From Microbacter margulisiae (GTDB lineage: Bacteria; Bacteroidota; Bacteroidia; Bacteroidales; Paludibacteraceae), in contig NZ_JACHYB010000001.1 of the NCBI RefSeq assembly GCF_014192515.1, positions 806,001 through 870,000 on the forward strand: DNA of 64,000 nt, given 5' to 3'. This document shows, piece by piece, positions 1 through 9,662 of this stretch (position 1 is the first letter of the stretch; each line of letters starts with the position of its first letter). The notes below the pieces were generated by a model, which had not been told where the DNA came from, did no database searches, and saw nothing but the letters and a program-made list of their open reading frames with translations. Both the position numbers and the translations under genes were made by a program.

Positions 1-271
1 TAAGCCGCGAAAAATGGATTTCTCCCATTACCGGTATTACAGGTTTACCTCCACAAGTCATATATAAGCTATTAACCTGAATCCTTTCTTTTCTAGTTCC
101 TGAATTACCCATTTTTAAACGTCCTATTTCAGGTACCCTCATAACATTTGATGCATCAATCTTATATTGTAGTTGTGACATGCAATTAATAGGAAAAACC
201 ACCAATAATAAGATAGTTATGAAGCTAAAACTGAAGGTGAAAATCCTCCGACAAAACCCTATAATTAACAT
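1..271 (-). CDS. Beta-galactosidase-like glycoside hydrolase, N-terminal part (runs off the window)
   Basis: Reading the minus strand from an ATG at 271 gives 90 codons that stay open to base 1, so only the N-terminus is present. Residues 1-30 form a signal sequence with a basic start, a long hydrophobic run (ITILLLVVFPINC) and a Cys that could be a lipoprotein attachment site. The mature part reaches the motif PVIPVMGEIHFSRL, which resembles the first strand and catalytic-barrel entry of Bacteroidetes beta-galactosidases of the GH35/GH42 type. A later ATG at 181 would remove the signal peptide, so the upstream start is preferred. It is transcribed in the same direction as the sialate O-acetylesterase and the susCD genes, suggesting a surface or periplasmic enzyme of the same glycan locus. 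The family assignment rests on one motif and the catalytic residues are not visible. Confidence 0.6.
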   Translation of the reverse strand, partial: MLIIGFCRRIFTFSFSFITILLLVVFPINCMSQLQYKIDASNVMRVPEIGRLKMGNSGTRKERIQVNSLYMTCGGKPVIPVMGEIHFSRL

Positions 272-578
272 ATGGCTTCTTTCTCTTTTGTATGTATTTC
301 TCATATACATTTCATCCATCTTGAGTAGTCCAATTAATCTATGCAGTATTGCTGCATCACTATTTGCTATAATTCTCATTCTTAACCATCAAACATCAAG
401 ATTACCATTTAAACACACCTCACTCTCATACATAACAAATTGTTGTTGAGTATATATACATTATTCCTCAAGTATAGGTTCCGTACAAATGAAGTGAAAA
501 TCATTCACATCTATAACGCAACAGTAGAAAAGACAATAGAGATATATGGTTACACATAAATAACCCTATAAAAAATAT
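272..578. other. Gap between glycoside hydrolase and esterase genes
   Basis: About 300 AT-rich bases between two minus-strand genes. I see no supported gene, strong hairpin or repeat. It presumably holds the promoter of the glycoside hydrolase gene, but no clear TAnnTTTG box was found. Confidence 0.4.
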
Positions 579-1976
579 TTACCAATGATCTGTCCTGAAT
601 GGAACAAGCGGTAATCCATTTATATCAAATAAATTAGGCATGGCAGCGTTGGTAAAACAGTAACGTACTGCCACTGGGCACTTCACTTGCCTGGCGCTTA
701 CTACAATTGTGCCGTCCTTCTGTATTTCTGCTTCTGCAGAATAATACACCTTATCTTGTCCGGCAATTTGAAAACAGTGAATGGTTTGCCCTCTGAATGT
801 AAGCTTTCTAATAGAAGCAATAGTAAGTATAGCTTTGTTTTTTTTAATTTTCATGAAGCTAAAATGAGGTTGATACGCTTGTAATGAATCTGCATTGTAC
901 ATCTCTGATAACACTAAATTTGATAATCGTTCAGCAACCGCACGTTTGAGCTTGGGATGGATATTGGTTGTATCCTCCACTAAATCCCCAATGGTAATCA
1001 TACCTGTTTTCGGCAAGGATAAAGCCGTAGCTTGCTGTTCTCGAAGTAATGCCCCATTAATACCTTGATAGCCACTCCAAGGAGCAATTTGTATAAAATA
1101 AAAAGGGAATTCATTGTGAAAGCTTTTGCGCCAACTTAAAATCAAAGCTTTAAAAAGTGATCCATAATATTGTGGGTGATCAGTGTTTGATTCTCCTTGA
1201 TACCAAATATTTCCAGCAATTTTGTAATTTACAATAGGATTTATCATAGCGTTGTAAAGAACTGATAAAGCTACTGGGGACCAAATCATCGGTAGAATAT
1301 CATCTCCTAAACGTTGCAAAACAGTATCTTTAAACACATACTGCGGAATCCAAGACTGTATGCAGGATCCACTCCAATAAGAACCAATAAGCCCAATAGG
1401 TTGCTTAAGGTATTTATACAATTCACTGCCAAAGAAATAACCAATTAAGCTAAAGTTCTTCATAGAAGTTGAATCACACACCACCCATTCGCCTTTACAA
1501 TCAGCAGAGGGATAATCGTTGAATCCCTGCTGTATTTGAAAAAAACGAATAAAATTATTTTTACAAGACTGAAGTATATCTCCAGCATCCAAATCGCCCC
1601 AATCATAACTAAATGCCATATTAGATTGTCCGGAACACAACCAAACATTTCCCATCAACAAGTCTCTAATAATCACTTTTTCATTGCCACTGAAAAATTC
1701 CATAGAATAAGGACCTCCTGCTTGTGGAGTTTTAACTGTTACCTTCCAAGAACAATCTTTACATGGCATTGCTGTAATAGTATCAGTAGGACTCCAGCTA
1801 CATACAATCTTCACAGGGATAGTACACGCTGCCCATCCCCATAATTTCACATTAGAATTAGCTTGCATTACTGCATGGTTACTTAAAATAGATGGCAATT
1901 TCAAACTTGGTTGGGCGACAACTAATATAGGCAAAGACACAGACAAAAGGATAAAGATAAATCGCTTCATTGACAC
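579..1976 (-). CDS. Sialate O-acetylesterase family carbohydrate esterase (SASA/GDSL-like), secreted
   Basis: A 465-residue protein with a signal peptide (about residues 1-21, MSMKRFIFILLSVSLPILVV). It hydrolyses O-acetyl esters on sugars such as sialic acids, xylan or pectin; the exact substrate is not readable from sequence. The SGNH-type nucleophile block WLCSGQSNMAF places Ser118 in GQSNM. The second block GNIWYQGESNTDHPQYY lies near 256-271. The catalytic Asp/His pair is in DTTNIHPKLK, with His340. Length is typical of the Bacteroidetes family (roughly 450-700). It lies downstream of susCD but is now separated from susD by an IS1595-family insertion, and is followed by a glycoside hydrolase gene. 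This fits removal of acetyl groups that block glycan depolymerisation. High confidence in family, low in substrate. Confidence 0.9.
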   Translation of the reverse strand: MSMKRFIFILLSVSLPILVVAQPSLKLPSILSNHAVMQANSNVKLWGWAACTIPVKIVCSWSPTDTITAMPCKDCSWKVTVKTPQAGGPYSMEFFSGNEKVIIRDLLMGNVWLCSGQSNMAFSYDWGDLDAGDILQSCKNNFIRFFQIQQGFNDYPSADCKGEWVVCDSTSMKNFSLIGYFFGSELYKYLKQPIGLIGSYWSGSCIQSWIPQYVFKDTVLQRLGDDILPMIWSPVALSVLYNAMINPIVNYKIAGNIWYQGESNTDHPQYYGSLFKALILSWRKSFHNEFPFYFIQIAPWSGYQGINGALLREQQATALSLPKTGMITIGDLVEDTTNIHPKLKRAVAERLSNLVLSEMYNADSLQAYQPHFSFMKIKKNKAILTIASIRKLTFRGQTIHCFQIAGQDKVYYSAEAEIQKDGTIVVSARQVKCPVAVRYCFTNAAMPNLFDINGLPLVPFRTDHW

Positions 1977-2223
1977 AGCAATACTATATTAAAATTCTAT
2001 GAATAAACACATTAGTTACATCACACATATTAATTTGCATTTCTATAAAATCGATAAGATGCTGTTATTTCATCAAAGACATATATTAATAACAAACATC
2101 TTATCGACACAACACACTCATCAATAAAACAGCACAATATCTATTCTAAAAACCACAATTTAAAGGTCGTCACCATTTATATAAAATATTGCATTTCTAT
2201 TGATTCGTCGCTAATAATTTAAT

Positions 2224-3319
2224 ATGATTATCCGCAAAGCGACCTGTTATAAATTCTGGATTTGAAATCGGTATTGTAATTTGCAGCGGCAAACACTAAT
2301 CTATCGAACATCTTTTCCCCGAAATATCTTCGGTTGAACTTATAGCAGAACTCATTGAGATAATATTGTAAATACTCTTTTTTAAGCTGGTGGTGCATAT
2401 CAAGTAGTAAACGTTTCACGTTTGCAATACTGATATGAACCCATGGAAGTATCTTCTGAAGGTCTTCTGGTTCAATAACCTGAGCCTTTTGAGACTCCAC
2501 AGCTTGATGTAGCTTAAAAAATGTTTTTGAATCATCGGTGGTTAATTCCGCCTTTGAATCAATTTGTTCTTTGACAATTTCAACGGCAGTGTCAGCTCTT
2601 AAATCAGGCACTACCTGCATTTTAATGTGGTTTATCTTTTTGGGCTTTTTACCCGGTTTTGGATTTTCAACCACAATGCTTTCTGTCATTACAAGGACTT
2701 TAGACTTATTCTGACTGCCTGCACCACGTTTTAAGTTCTGTTGCTTACAGTCATCACTTATCAGAGTGGTAATAAAAGCATTGTCAAGTTCTATTTGTCC
2801 CGAAAGCTGATATTCATTGTCGCGTTTACCCATTATGTCGCTCAATTTCTTGTGCATTTCCCAAATGGGTTGATAGCGTTTATGTCCCAGTTGCCGTTGC
2901 AACTCGGAAGCCGAAAAAGATTTTTTGGTACTGGTCAAAAGGTGCATGGCAACATACCAGTAACGAAAAGGGAGTTTAGAAAATTCTAATACTGTACCCC
3001 TTCGTATGGACTGGCGATGATGACAATGCGTACACTCGTAACGTAGCTTGTTTTTAAGCCAAATATGTTTTGTGCTGCCGCATTTTGGACAAACAATACC
3101 GATTTGATCCCGTTGCGCCTTAAAATGCGCAATACAGGATTCCTCATCGGGAAAATTTAGAATGAAATTCAAGAGATTCATAGCGTGTATTTTTACTGTT
3201 GAATACGCTGTAAATATAATGTATTTCAATGAATTATACAAATATATTGAGAACTTTTTATTACAAACTCAACCGTAATTCTGGCCTCTTTTTCTACAGG
3301 TCGCTTTGCGGATAATCAT
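2224..3319 (-). mobile_element. IS1595-family insertion sequence, about 1.1 kb
   Basis: The element is bounded by a perfect 24-bp terminal inverted repeat. The left copy is 2224-2247 (begins ATGATTATCCGC) and the right copy is 3296-3319 (ends GCGGATAATCAT). It encodes a single transposase. A 7-bp direct repeat ATTTAAT flanks the ends (2217-2223 and 3318-3324, overlapping the repeat end by two bases), so the exact 8-bp target duplication usual for this family is ambiguous in this AT-rich site. The right end abuts the stop codon of susD (3325-3327), so the insertion sits at the very end of the susCD transcript and separates it from the esterase gene. The intact transposase and perfect ends indicate a recent or still mobile copy. 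Confidence 0.9.
2228..3181 (-). CDS. IS1595-family (ISXO2-like) transposase
   Basis: A 317-residue transposase starting at MNLLNFILNFPDEESC; an open frame continues 20 codons upstream, but the N-terminus of this family begins at this Met. The N-terminal zinc ribbon has CPKC (about residues 31-34) and CTHC (about 51-54). The DDE-type core shows ELDNAFI (first Asp), TDDSKTFF (second Asp), and a final block with SIANVKRLLLDMHHQLKKEY in place of a glutamate motif, as in ISXO2-like enzymes. It catalyses cut-and-paste or copy-in movement of the element. The last codons (SLCG, stop) lie inside the left terminal inverted repeat, so end sequence and protein C-terminus are co-constrained. The frame is complete, with no sign of decay. 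Confidence 0.93.
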   Translation of the reverse strand: MNLLNFILNFPDEESCIAHFKAQRDQIGIVCPKCGSTKHIWLKNKLRYECTHCHHRQSIRRGTVLEFSKLPFRYWYVAMHLLTSTKKSFSASELQRQLGHKRYQPIWEMHKKLSDIMGKRDNEYQLSGQIELDNAFITTLISDDCKQQNLKRGAGSQNKSKVLVMTESIVVENPKPGKKPKKINHIKMQVVPDLRADTAVEIVKEQIDSKAELTTDDSKTFFKLHQAVESQKAQVIEPEDLQKILPWVHISIANVKRLLLDMHHQLKKEYLQYYLNEFCYKFNRRYFGEKMFDRLVFAAANYNTDFKSRIYNRSLCG

Positions 3320-3324
3320 TTAAT

Positions 3325-5058
3325 TTAATTATAACCAGGATTTTGAATCAAGGCAGGATTTGCCTGCATTTCTGATCTTGAAATTGGGATTAGATATTGA
3401 CTATTGGTCCATGCTCTGTTTTCTACTTGCACTTCCTTATATACAGGATCAGCCGTTGATCCATCCGTGGGATAAGTTACTTGAACTCCCAGAGCAGGTT
3501 GATATGCCTGAGAGGCAATCATCCATCGTCTAACATCAAAGAAGCGCTGTGATTCCCAAGCAAGTTCTACTCTTCTTTCATTTCGGTATTTTGCAACTAA
3601 TTGAGTACCACTGTCAGTTATATCTGGCATCCCCGCTCTTTCTCTAATTAAATTAATCACTCTCCTTGCCTCATCTTCTTCTCCAAGAGCAATACATGCT
3701 TCTGCATAATTCAGCAGTATTTCTGCATAACGGATTTGAACATATGGCTGCGGTTGTCTTGGCCCATAATAGTAAGTAAAAAAAGATGGATCAATAAATT
3801 TTCTAATATAATAACCCGTAAACTCACCACTCTTAAAATCACTACCTGTCGCACCACTCGCCCATGTTCCAGTTTGCACAGAATGTGAGACAAATGACCA
3901 TGAATTCCAATCCATTGCAACCCAAGGAGCTCCATTATATAAAATAGTTGCATAAAACCGAGGATCTCTGTGCACGTAAGGATCTGCCGATTGTGTAGCC
4001 CAGTTAAAAGGAGTTCCGTCAGCGTTTTCAAAAGCATCAGCTAAATTAGCCGTAACTTGATTCAATCCAAAACCGCCAAACGAAGGCGTGCCACAAACTG
4101 AAGAAATCCAATCGGTACCATAAAATGGATAATTTATTTTATCATATTTGGCAATAAAAATTTGCTCATTATTATCCATGCTTAAAAATAAATTTTCAAA
4201 ATTTGTCGTTGGATCAGAGCCATCATTATACAAACTGTATTGATTTAAATCCATAACAGCTTTTGCTGCATCTTTTGCAGCTTGCCAGCGTTGTTGTCGA
4301 TTATCGTCCATATAACTTACTAATTCTGGATGTGCATATCCTGGGGCCCAATTTGCTTTTGAATTAAAAAGATCACTAGCTGCATACAGCAATACTCTCG
4401 ATTTTAAAGCCAAAATAGATCCTTTGGTAGCCCTAGTTTTATCAGATTGATCACCAATAAGAGAGTCTGCTTTATCCAAATCATTAACAATAAATGTAAC
4501 TGTTTCAGCCAAAGTATTCCGTTTTATAGAATAATTATCCCCTATATTATAAGTTTTATCAATCAAAGGAACACCTCCATACTGAATAAATAACAAATAA
4601 TAAAAATATGCTCTCAAAAAATGAACCTCACCTGTAATTTGGCTTTTTCTATTCTGATCAGCAAATGGTGTCTGATTAATTTTCTCAAAAAACAAATTGC
4701 ATTCACGGATATTATTATAACAACTATTCCACCAATAATTTTCCATGCAATTAGCCCAGTTGTTATCAAAGGCTCCTTTATTATCTGGAGTCATAGTACC
4801 AGTAAGCACCACCCCGACTACTCCATCATATTGAACTGGAATTGCCTCGTCTGTAAGAGATGCATTCATATACCACTGATATGGATAAGGAATACCTAAG
4901 TAAATATTATCAACAAATTCTTCAACTAAAGTTGAATTTTGCCATACCGTAGCGTCATCATATTGATTTCCAGGTGCTGTATTTAAATAATTACTGCAAG
5001 AGGTAAAACTCAAGATGAAAATAGAAACAATTATTGCTGATTTAAATATCTGTCTCAT
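3325..5058 (-). CDS. susD: SusD/RagB family outer-membrane nutrient-binding lipoprotein
   Basis: A 577-residue protein with a lipoprotein signal peptide ending SFTSC (Cys about residue 21), so it is anchored on the outer membrane. SusD-like features are the N-terminal NYLNTAPGNQYDDATVWQN, tetratricopeptide-like helical repeats with LRAYFYYLLFIQYGGVPLID, the block IRYAEILLNYAEACIALGE, and the C-terminal ending NPGYN. It caps the SusC barrel and captures oligosaccharides before TonB-driven uptake. It begins 12 bp after the susC stop, so the two are co-transcribed. Its stop codon is only a few bases from the end of the IS1595 element, and the reading frame appears intact. The glycan cannot be predicted from sequence; the neighbouring esterase and beta-galactosidase-like gene suggest an acetylated, galactose-containing glycan. 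Confidence 0.96.
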   Translation of the reverse strand: MRQIFKSAIIVSIFILSFTSCSNYLNTAPGNQYDDATVWQNSTLVEEFVDNIYLGIPYPYQWYMNASLTDEAIPVQYDGVVGVVLTGTMTPDNKGAFDNNWANCMENYWWNSCYNNIRECNLFFEKINQTPFADQNRKSQITGEVHFLRAYFYYLLFIQYGGVPLIDKTYNIGDNYSIKRNTLAETVTFIVNDLDKADSLIGDQSDKTRATKGSILALKSRVLLYAASDLFNSKANWAPGYAHPELVSYMDDNRQQRWQAAKDAAKAVMDLNQYSLYNDGSDPTTNFENLFLSMDNNEQIFIAKYDKINYPFYGTDWISSVCGTPSFGGFGLNQVTANLADAFENADGTPFNWATQSADPYVHRDPRFYATILYNGAPWVAMDWNSWSFVSHSVQTGTWASGATGSDFKSGEFTGYYIRKFIDPSFFTYYYGPRQPQPYVQIRYAEILLNYAEACIALGEEDEARRVINLIRERAGMPDITDSGTQLVAKYRNERRVELAWESQRFFDVRRWMIASQAYQPALGVQVTYPTDGSTADPVYKEVQVENRAWTNSQYLIPISRSEMQANPALIQNPGYN

Positions 5059-5070
5059 ATGAATTAAAAA

Positions 5071-8000
5071 TTAAAAGTTAATAGAGCATCCAATATTCAC
5101 AATTCTTTGGAGCGGATACCCTTCTCCAACAAGTCCATCGTTTTGATAAACCATTTCTGGGTCAAAATCTTTCATATCAGGAGAATAGCAAAATAAGTTC
5201 ACGGCATTCAAATAAAGTCTCAAGAGATTTATTCCTGTTTTATCCAAATACTTTTTAGGAATATTATATCCCAATTCTATGCTTTTTAACCGTATAAAAT
5301 CCGTCTTTTTAAGCCAGAAAGTACTCGGATTATTTGAATTCATCCAATATTCATTATTACGATTAAACGTCCTGGGATAATTAGAATTAGGATTATTAGT
5401 GGTCCAGCGATTATCATATGTACTTTGCAAATAATTAAATTCGGTACTCCCTGTAGGTTGTACATAGCGGACTGCTCCTGCTTGTCCTTGTATAAAAACA
5501 TTTAAATCAAAGTTTTTATATTCACCATATAAATTCACACCGCCAGTAAGAGTAGGCACACTACTTTTATAAATACGAACTTCATCAAGAGCATTAATTT
5601 TACCATCACCATTAATGTCAGCAAAAATAATATCACCAGGGCGCGCTCCATCCATATGTGGATATTTATCAACCTCCGCTTGTGTATGGAATATTCCGAT
5701 AGCTTTATAGTACAGGCCAGAATACATAGGATGTCCCGTTTGGATTTGCCAAGCAGGAGCACCTGGTGCTTCATCAAAAAACAATACTTTATTTTTGGCA
5801 TAACAACCATTCAACCCGATACGAAATTTAAAGTCATTAATATGGTCAGCATACGTAATATCAAAATCGACTCCCTGATTACGGACTTTCCCAATGTTTA
5901 CATCAGGCAAGATGCCTGTTAAACCTGTAGATCCAGGCACAGAAGATGTTTGTGGTATTAAAATTTTGCTTCTTAAATTATTGAAATAGTCACATGTTAA
6001 TGATATCTTACTATTAAACATATACATATCTATCCCCACATCCGATTGAGTAGCCACCTCCCATTGGGCTAAAACATTAGCAGCAAGACTTTCTGTAATT
6101 GTTGTATGATTAGTACCGTCGCTTGTAACAAAGTTTCTCCAATAAGTTGAATATAAAGAATAGAACTGATATGGATTAATCAAATCATTACCAGTTTTCC
6201 CCCATGATGCACGTATCTTTAAGTCATTGATGATTTTTTTAATATTATCATTCCAAAATTTTTCTTCAGAAATGCGATAACCTAAAGAAACTCCAGGGAA
6301 AAACCCCCATCGCACTTTCTGTGAGAATTTACTGGAACCTTGATATCTCCACACAAACTCAGCTAAGTATTTATTGTCATATGCATAATTTAATCTTCCA
6401 AAATAATTCATCCATCTATTCATACCTGGATTTGCTCCATTAGCATACTGTTGATTAGGGTCTCCAAAATTTAATTCAGCAGGATATGTGGTGGAAAAAT
6501 TATACCGTGCTGCCGTAAACCAGTTAGATGTATTTTCTATAGCCTCAACTCCCACTAAGGCTCCAATATTATGATGCTTTGCAATATCTGCTTTATAATT
6601 AATTAATCCATTTACTAAATATTGCTGTGAATAATTTAATCCTTGGGTTAACTTGGCATTTCCTCCATATAAAGCACTATTTAAAACTGGAATACCACTG
6701 CTATTAACCGTAGTGCCATCCCAAGAATACAAAGTATAAGGTGTAGTAAAATCTTTTGTATAATCTAATCCCCGATCAACAGATCCAGTAAATGTCAAAG
6801 AAAGCCCATTCACATAAGGTATTTGAATGTTTAACTTTCCATCAACATTTAACACATAATTTTGACTATTATTATATCCACTTGCAGAGGTTGCTTGAAT
6901 AACAGGATTACTTTGGCTTACCAAATCCAAAGGAGGGCCAGGCAATCCATTTGGCCAATATGCAGGCTTTGTAGGATTAGCTGTAACTATACTTTCAAAG
7001 ATTGAAGCCGAAGAAGACGTTGGTGCGTTAGCATCTTCCAAACGTCCACTAAAATCAATTCTCGCTGTAACATATTTACTTAATGTTGCATCAATATTAC
7101 TCCTTAAATCATATTGCTTATAATTACTTATTCCTCTTTTGAAAAATCCATCTTGAGATCGAGCAGACAATGAGGCAAATACTCTAAGGCTCCGAGAGCC
7201 TCCTGTTAAAGAAAGGTTAGCCGTTGTCTGAGGCGACCATGTTTTCAGAAGAGCATTAAACCATTTAGTATTTGGATGCCCCCATGGATCAGACCCATTA
7301 GAATATTTCTGAATATCAGTAGCCGAATATGTGGCTGCCTGCCCGCTATAAGCATCAACTTCATTTACTAAAGTGGCAAACTCTGTCGCATTACACATTT
7401 TGGGAATTTTAGTTGGCTGTGACCAACCCTGATCTATGTTTACAGAATAAGTTAGCTTTTCAGCTTTCCCTCTTTTTGTTGTGACTAAAATGACGCCATT
7501 TGCAGCCTGTGATCCATATATAGCTGCAGATGCATCTTTTAACACAGTAACACTTTCGATGGTTGAAGGATCAATTCTTTCTAAAGAACGATTAGGAATT
7601 CCATCTACTACTATTAATGGAGAATTATCATTAAGGCTGCTCCTTCCACGGATATATAAATCTGAATAATCTGCACCAGGTTCACCACTTTGCCCTACAA
7701 CTACCAACCCAGGCACTTTACCTGCAAGAGCATTAGTCACATTCATCGTAGGTGTCTCTTCAATATCGTTACCTCCAACAGAGGTCACTGAGCCTGTTAA
7801 AGTCGCTTTTTTTTGTGTACCATATCCCACGACTACTATTTCATTCAACCCAGTAGTGGCTTCTGTCATTGTCACATTGATTACAGATCTATCCCCTACT
7901 AAAATCATACTTTTCTGCATTCCTACAAACGAAAACTCCAAAGTTAGATTGGGAGCTACATTTTGCAGCGTATAATTTCCATTTGCATCTGTAATCGTAC

Positions 8001-8436
8001 CTGTTTTTGTCCCTTGAATCATAACTGTTACACCCGGAAGAGGTTGCCCCTTTTCATCTTTTACAATACCCGTAATCTTTCTAAGAGTTTCTCGGCTATT
8101 GTCCCTCTTTGCTTTAGCTTCCTTATCTGAGATCACAATTGATTGGCTGGAAATAATAGTATATACCAGGTTTCGATTTGTCAAAACAGCATTTAGAATC
8201 ACCGATACGGGAACATCCGTTTGGGAAATCGTAACATCTTTTCGATTATCAATAATGACATCACGATAAGAGAAATGGTAAGTTGTCTGTTTCTCAATAG
8301 CAGAGAACAATTCACTAAGAGTTCCATTTTTCATATGTACTGTTACTGTTTGCTTTTGAGCATAGATGTGCGATATACACACAAAGCCCAGCAAAAAGAA
8401 CAATACTAAATGTTTCATTTTCAAACGTTCTTTCAT
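5071..8436 (-). CDS. susC: SusC/RagA family TonB-dependent transporter with STN signalling domain
   Basis: A 1,121-residue outer-membrane barrel that imports oligosaccharides with SusD, powered by TonB. After a signal peptide (MKHLVLFFLLGFVCISHIYA; a second Met at codon 7 could be the true start), residues about 28-110 form a secretin/TonB short N-terminal (STN) domain. Residues about 120-205 are a carboxypeptidase-regulatory-like beta domain (ITGIVKDEKGQPLPGVTV). The plug follows from EIVVVGYGTQKKATLTGSV, then the barrel, ending in the aromatic sequence RIVNIGCSINF. An STN domain is the part that contacts a FecR-type anti-sigma factor. Such a protein and an ECF sigma lie directly upstream, so substrate binding probably induces the operon by trans-envelope signalling. 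No truncation is seen. Confidence 0.96.
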   Translation of the reverse strand: MKERLKMKHLVLFFLLGFVCISHIYAQKQTVTVHMKNGTLSELFSAIEKQTTYHFSYRDVIIDNRKDVTISQTDVPVSVILNAVLTNRNLVYTIISSQSIVISDKEAKAKRDNSRETLRKITGIVKDEKGQPLPGVTVMIQGTKTGTITDANGNYTLQNVAPNLTLEFSFVGMQKSMILVGDRSVINVTMTEATTGLNEIVVVGYGTQKKATLTGSVTSVGGNDIEETPTMNVTNALAGKVPGLVVVGQSGEPGADYSDLYIRGRSSLNDNSPLIVVDGIPNRSLERIDPSTIESVTVLKDASAAIYGSQAANGVILVTTKRGKAEKLTYSVNIDQGWSQPTKIPKMCNATEFATLVNEVDAYSGQAATYSATDIQKYSNGSDPWGHPNTKWFNALLKTWSPQTTANLSLTGGSRSLRVFASLSARSQDGFFKRGISNYKQYDLRSNIDATLSKYVTARIDFSGRLEDANAPTSSSASIFESIVTANPTKPAYWPNGLPGPPLDLVSQSNPVIQATSASGYNNSQNYVLNVDGKLNIQIPYVNGLSLTFTGSVDRGLDYTKDFTTPYTLYSWDGTTVNSSGIPVLNSALYGGNAKLTQGLNYSQQYLVNGLINYKADIAKHHNIGALVGVEAIENTSNWFTAARYNFSTTYPAELNFGDPNQQYANGANPGMNRWMNYFGRLNYAYDNKYLAEFVWRYQGSSKFSQKVRWGFFPGVSLGYRISEEKFWNDNIKKIINDLKIRASWGKTGNDLINPYQFYSLYSTYWRNFVTSDGTNHTTITESLAANVLAQWEVATQSDVGIDMYMFNSKISLTCDYFNNLRSKILIPQTSSVPGSTGLTGILPDVNIGKVRNQGVDFDITYADHINDFKFRIGLNGCYAKNKVLFFDEAPGAPAWQIQTGHPMYSGLYYKAIGIFHTQAEVDKYPHMDGARPGDIIFADINGDGKINALDEVRIYKSSVPTLTGGVNLYGEYKNFDLNVFIQGQAGAVRYVQPTGSTEFNYLQSTYDNRWTTNNPNSNYPRTFNRNNEYWMNSNNPSTFWLKKTDFIRLKSIELGYNIPKKYLDKTGINLLRLYLNAVNLFCYSPDMKDFDPEMVYQNDGLVGEGYPLQRIVNIGCSINF

Positions 8437-8557
8437 GTTGTAAATTTTAAAATTAATACTAAAAAAGAAATTCTTCTCACAGCCTTAGGTGCCGTCTTAG
8501 TAGTAAAGACAGCGGTTAACATAGAAAGTACCAAGAAAAACAATTTTTTTTCAAAAA

Positions 8558-8585
8558 AAAACGTCCCTGTACAAAAGGACGTTTT
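8558..8585 (-). terminator. Rho-independent terminator after fecR
   Basis: A nine-base-pair stem, AAAACGTCC (8558-8566) with GGACGTTTT (8577-8585), encloses a 10-base loop. On the minus strand the stem is followed by a long T tract. It lies 35 bp past the fecR stop and before susC, so the sigma/anti-sigma pair and the susCD operon are probably separate transcripts. Confidence 0.8.
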
Positions 8586-8619
8586 AAGATGGCTTATTTT
8601 TCAAACTTCCGTCTACACC

Positions 8620-9600
8620 TTATGGTTTATACAGAATAATATCTTTCTGTTTTTGACGGCAACTCAAATGATATGACTTTTGAAGAATGAATAACGCCTC
8701 ATTCAGATTTGTAATGGGAATTGTGCCGGTAAATAAATCGGTGGAGTCGTTAATTGTTTTATTATCAATAATGATATTGACGCCATAAGACGCTTCAAGA
8801 TTGCTAATGATATCACATAAAGCCGTTGCATGGAACGACAAATATCCTCTTTTCCAAGCAGAAGCATTCTCAATATCTTTTGCCCGAATCACAGTAATTT
8901 TCCCGGTTTTCTGTTCCAAAATGGCCTTATCGCCTAAATCTAGTATCACATTTTGATTGGCTTTGATAGAGGTAAATTGTACACACCCCCGCTCTAAGGC
9001 AAGTTCCGCTGTATTGCTATTTCCATATACACGTAAGTCAAAAACTGTTCCCAGATCTTTTACTCTCAATCCTTTTGCTTCAATCAAAAAAGGCCGATCC
9101 GGGTCTTTACGAATCTGAAAATACCCTTCCCCTTCAAAAACAATCTGTCTAGTAGATTTGTTATACGTCATAGGTGCATATGCCAATCGTGAATTGGAAT
9201 TTAATGTAACATTGGTTCCATCGGGCAGATTGACATTTGCCCGTTCATTATTGCCGGTAGTTACCACCATCTCTTCTGAAGTCAATTGGTGGTTTTCCTT
9301 ATAAAAAAACAAAGTTGTTATAATGAAAACAGGCAATAATATGGCTGCGGCTATTTGTCCTATCTTCTTGATATTTAAAAAATTGTAGTGTGAGTTATCA
9401 ATGGATCGATCGATTTCTTCCTTCAATTTATCCAGCCGTTTAGAATCCACAAATGATAAATCAGTTCCATTATTCAGCCATTCATCAAACAGACGGGTTG
9501 CTAATTGCTCATCCGACATGGAATTGACGTAATCTCTTAGTGTTTTCAGTTCTTCGTCAGTCAAGTTATTTGTTTTATACTTTTGTTCCAGTTCGTTCAC
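8620..9600 (-). CDS. FecR-family anti-sigma factor
   Basis: A 326-residue inner-membrane protein. Residues 1-78 are cytoplasmic and would hold the ECF sigma factor. A single membrane segment lies at about 80-100 (IGQIAAAILLPVFIITTLFFY). The periplasmic FecR domain follows (about 110-215, with VNLPDGTNVTLNSNSRLAY and FEGEGYFQIRKDPDRPF). The C-terminal domain (about 255-326, SYGVNIIIDNKTI) matches the DUF4974 type found in Bacteroidetes FecR proteins, itself STN-like. It receives the signal from the STN domain of the adjacent SusC protein. It lies 62 bp after the sigma factor gene, in the usual sigma-fecR-susC-susD order. Confidence 0.94.
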   Translation of the reverse strand: MNELEQKYKTNNLTDEELKTLRDYVNSMSDEQLATRLFDEWLNNGTDLSFVDSKRLDKLKEEIDRSIDNSHYNFLNIKKIGQIAAAILLPVFIITTLFFYKENHQLTSEEMVVTTGNNERANVNLPDGTNVTLNSNSRLAYAPMTYNKSTRQIVFEGEGYFQIRKDPDRPFLIEAKGLRVKDLGTVFDLRVYGNSNTAELALERGCVQFTSIKANQNVILDLGDKAILEQKTGKITVIRAKDIENASAWKRGYLSFHATALCDIISNLEASYGVNIIIDNKTINDSTDLFTGTIPITNLNEALFILQKSYHLSCRQKQKDIILYKP

Positions 9601-9662
9601 CTTATTCTGATTTATAGTTTATATTAAAGACACGCTGCATATTAAAAAGTACCGTTTATAAA

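Noticed and set aside
2217..3324. A definite 8-bp target duplication for the IS1595 element
   Set aside because: Only a 7-bp ATTTAAT match is seen, and it overlaps the terminal repeat. The AT-rich flanks allow several alignments, so no exact duplication is claimed.
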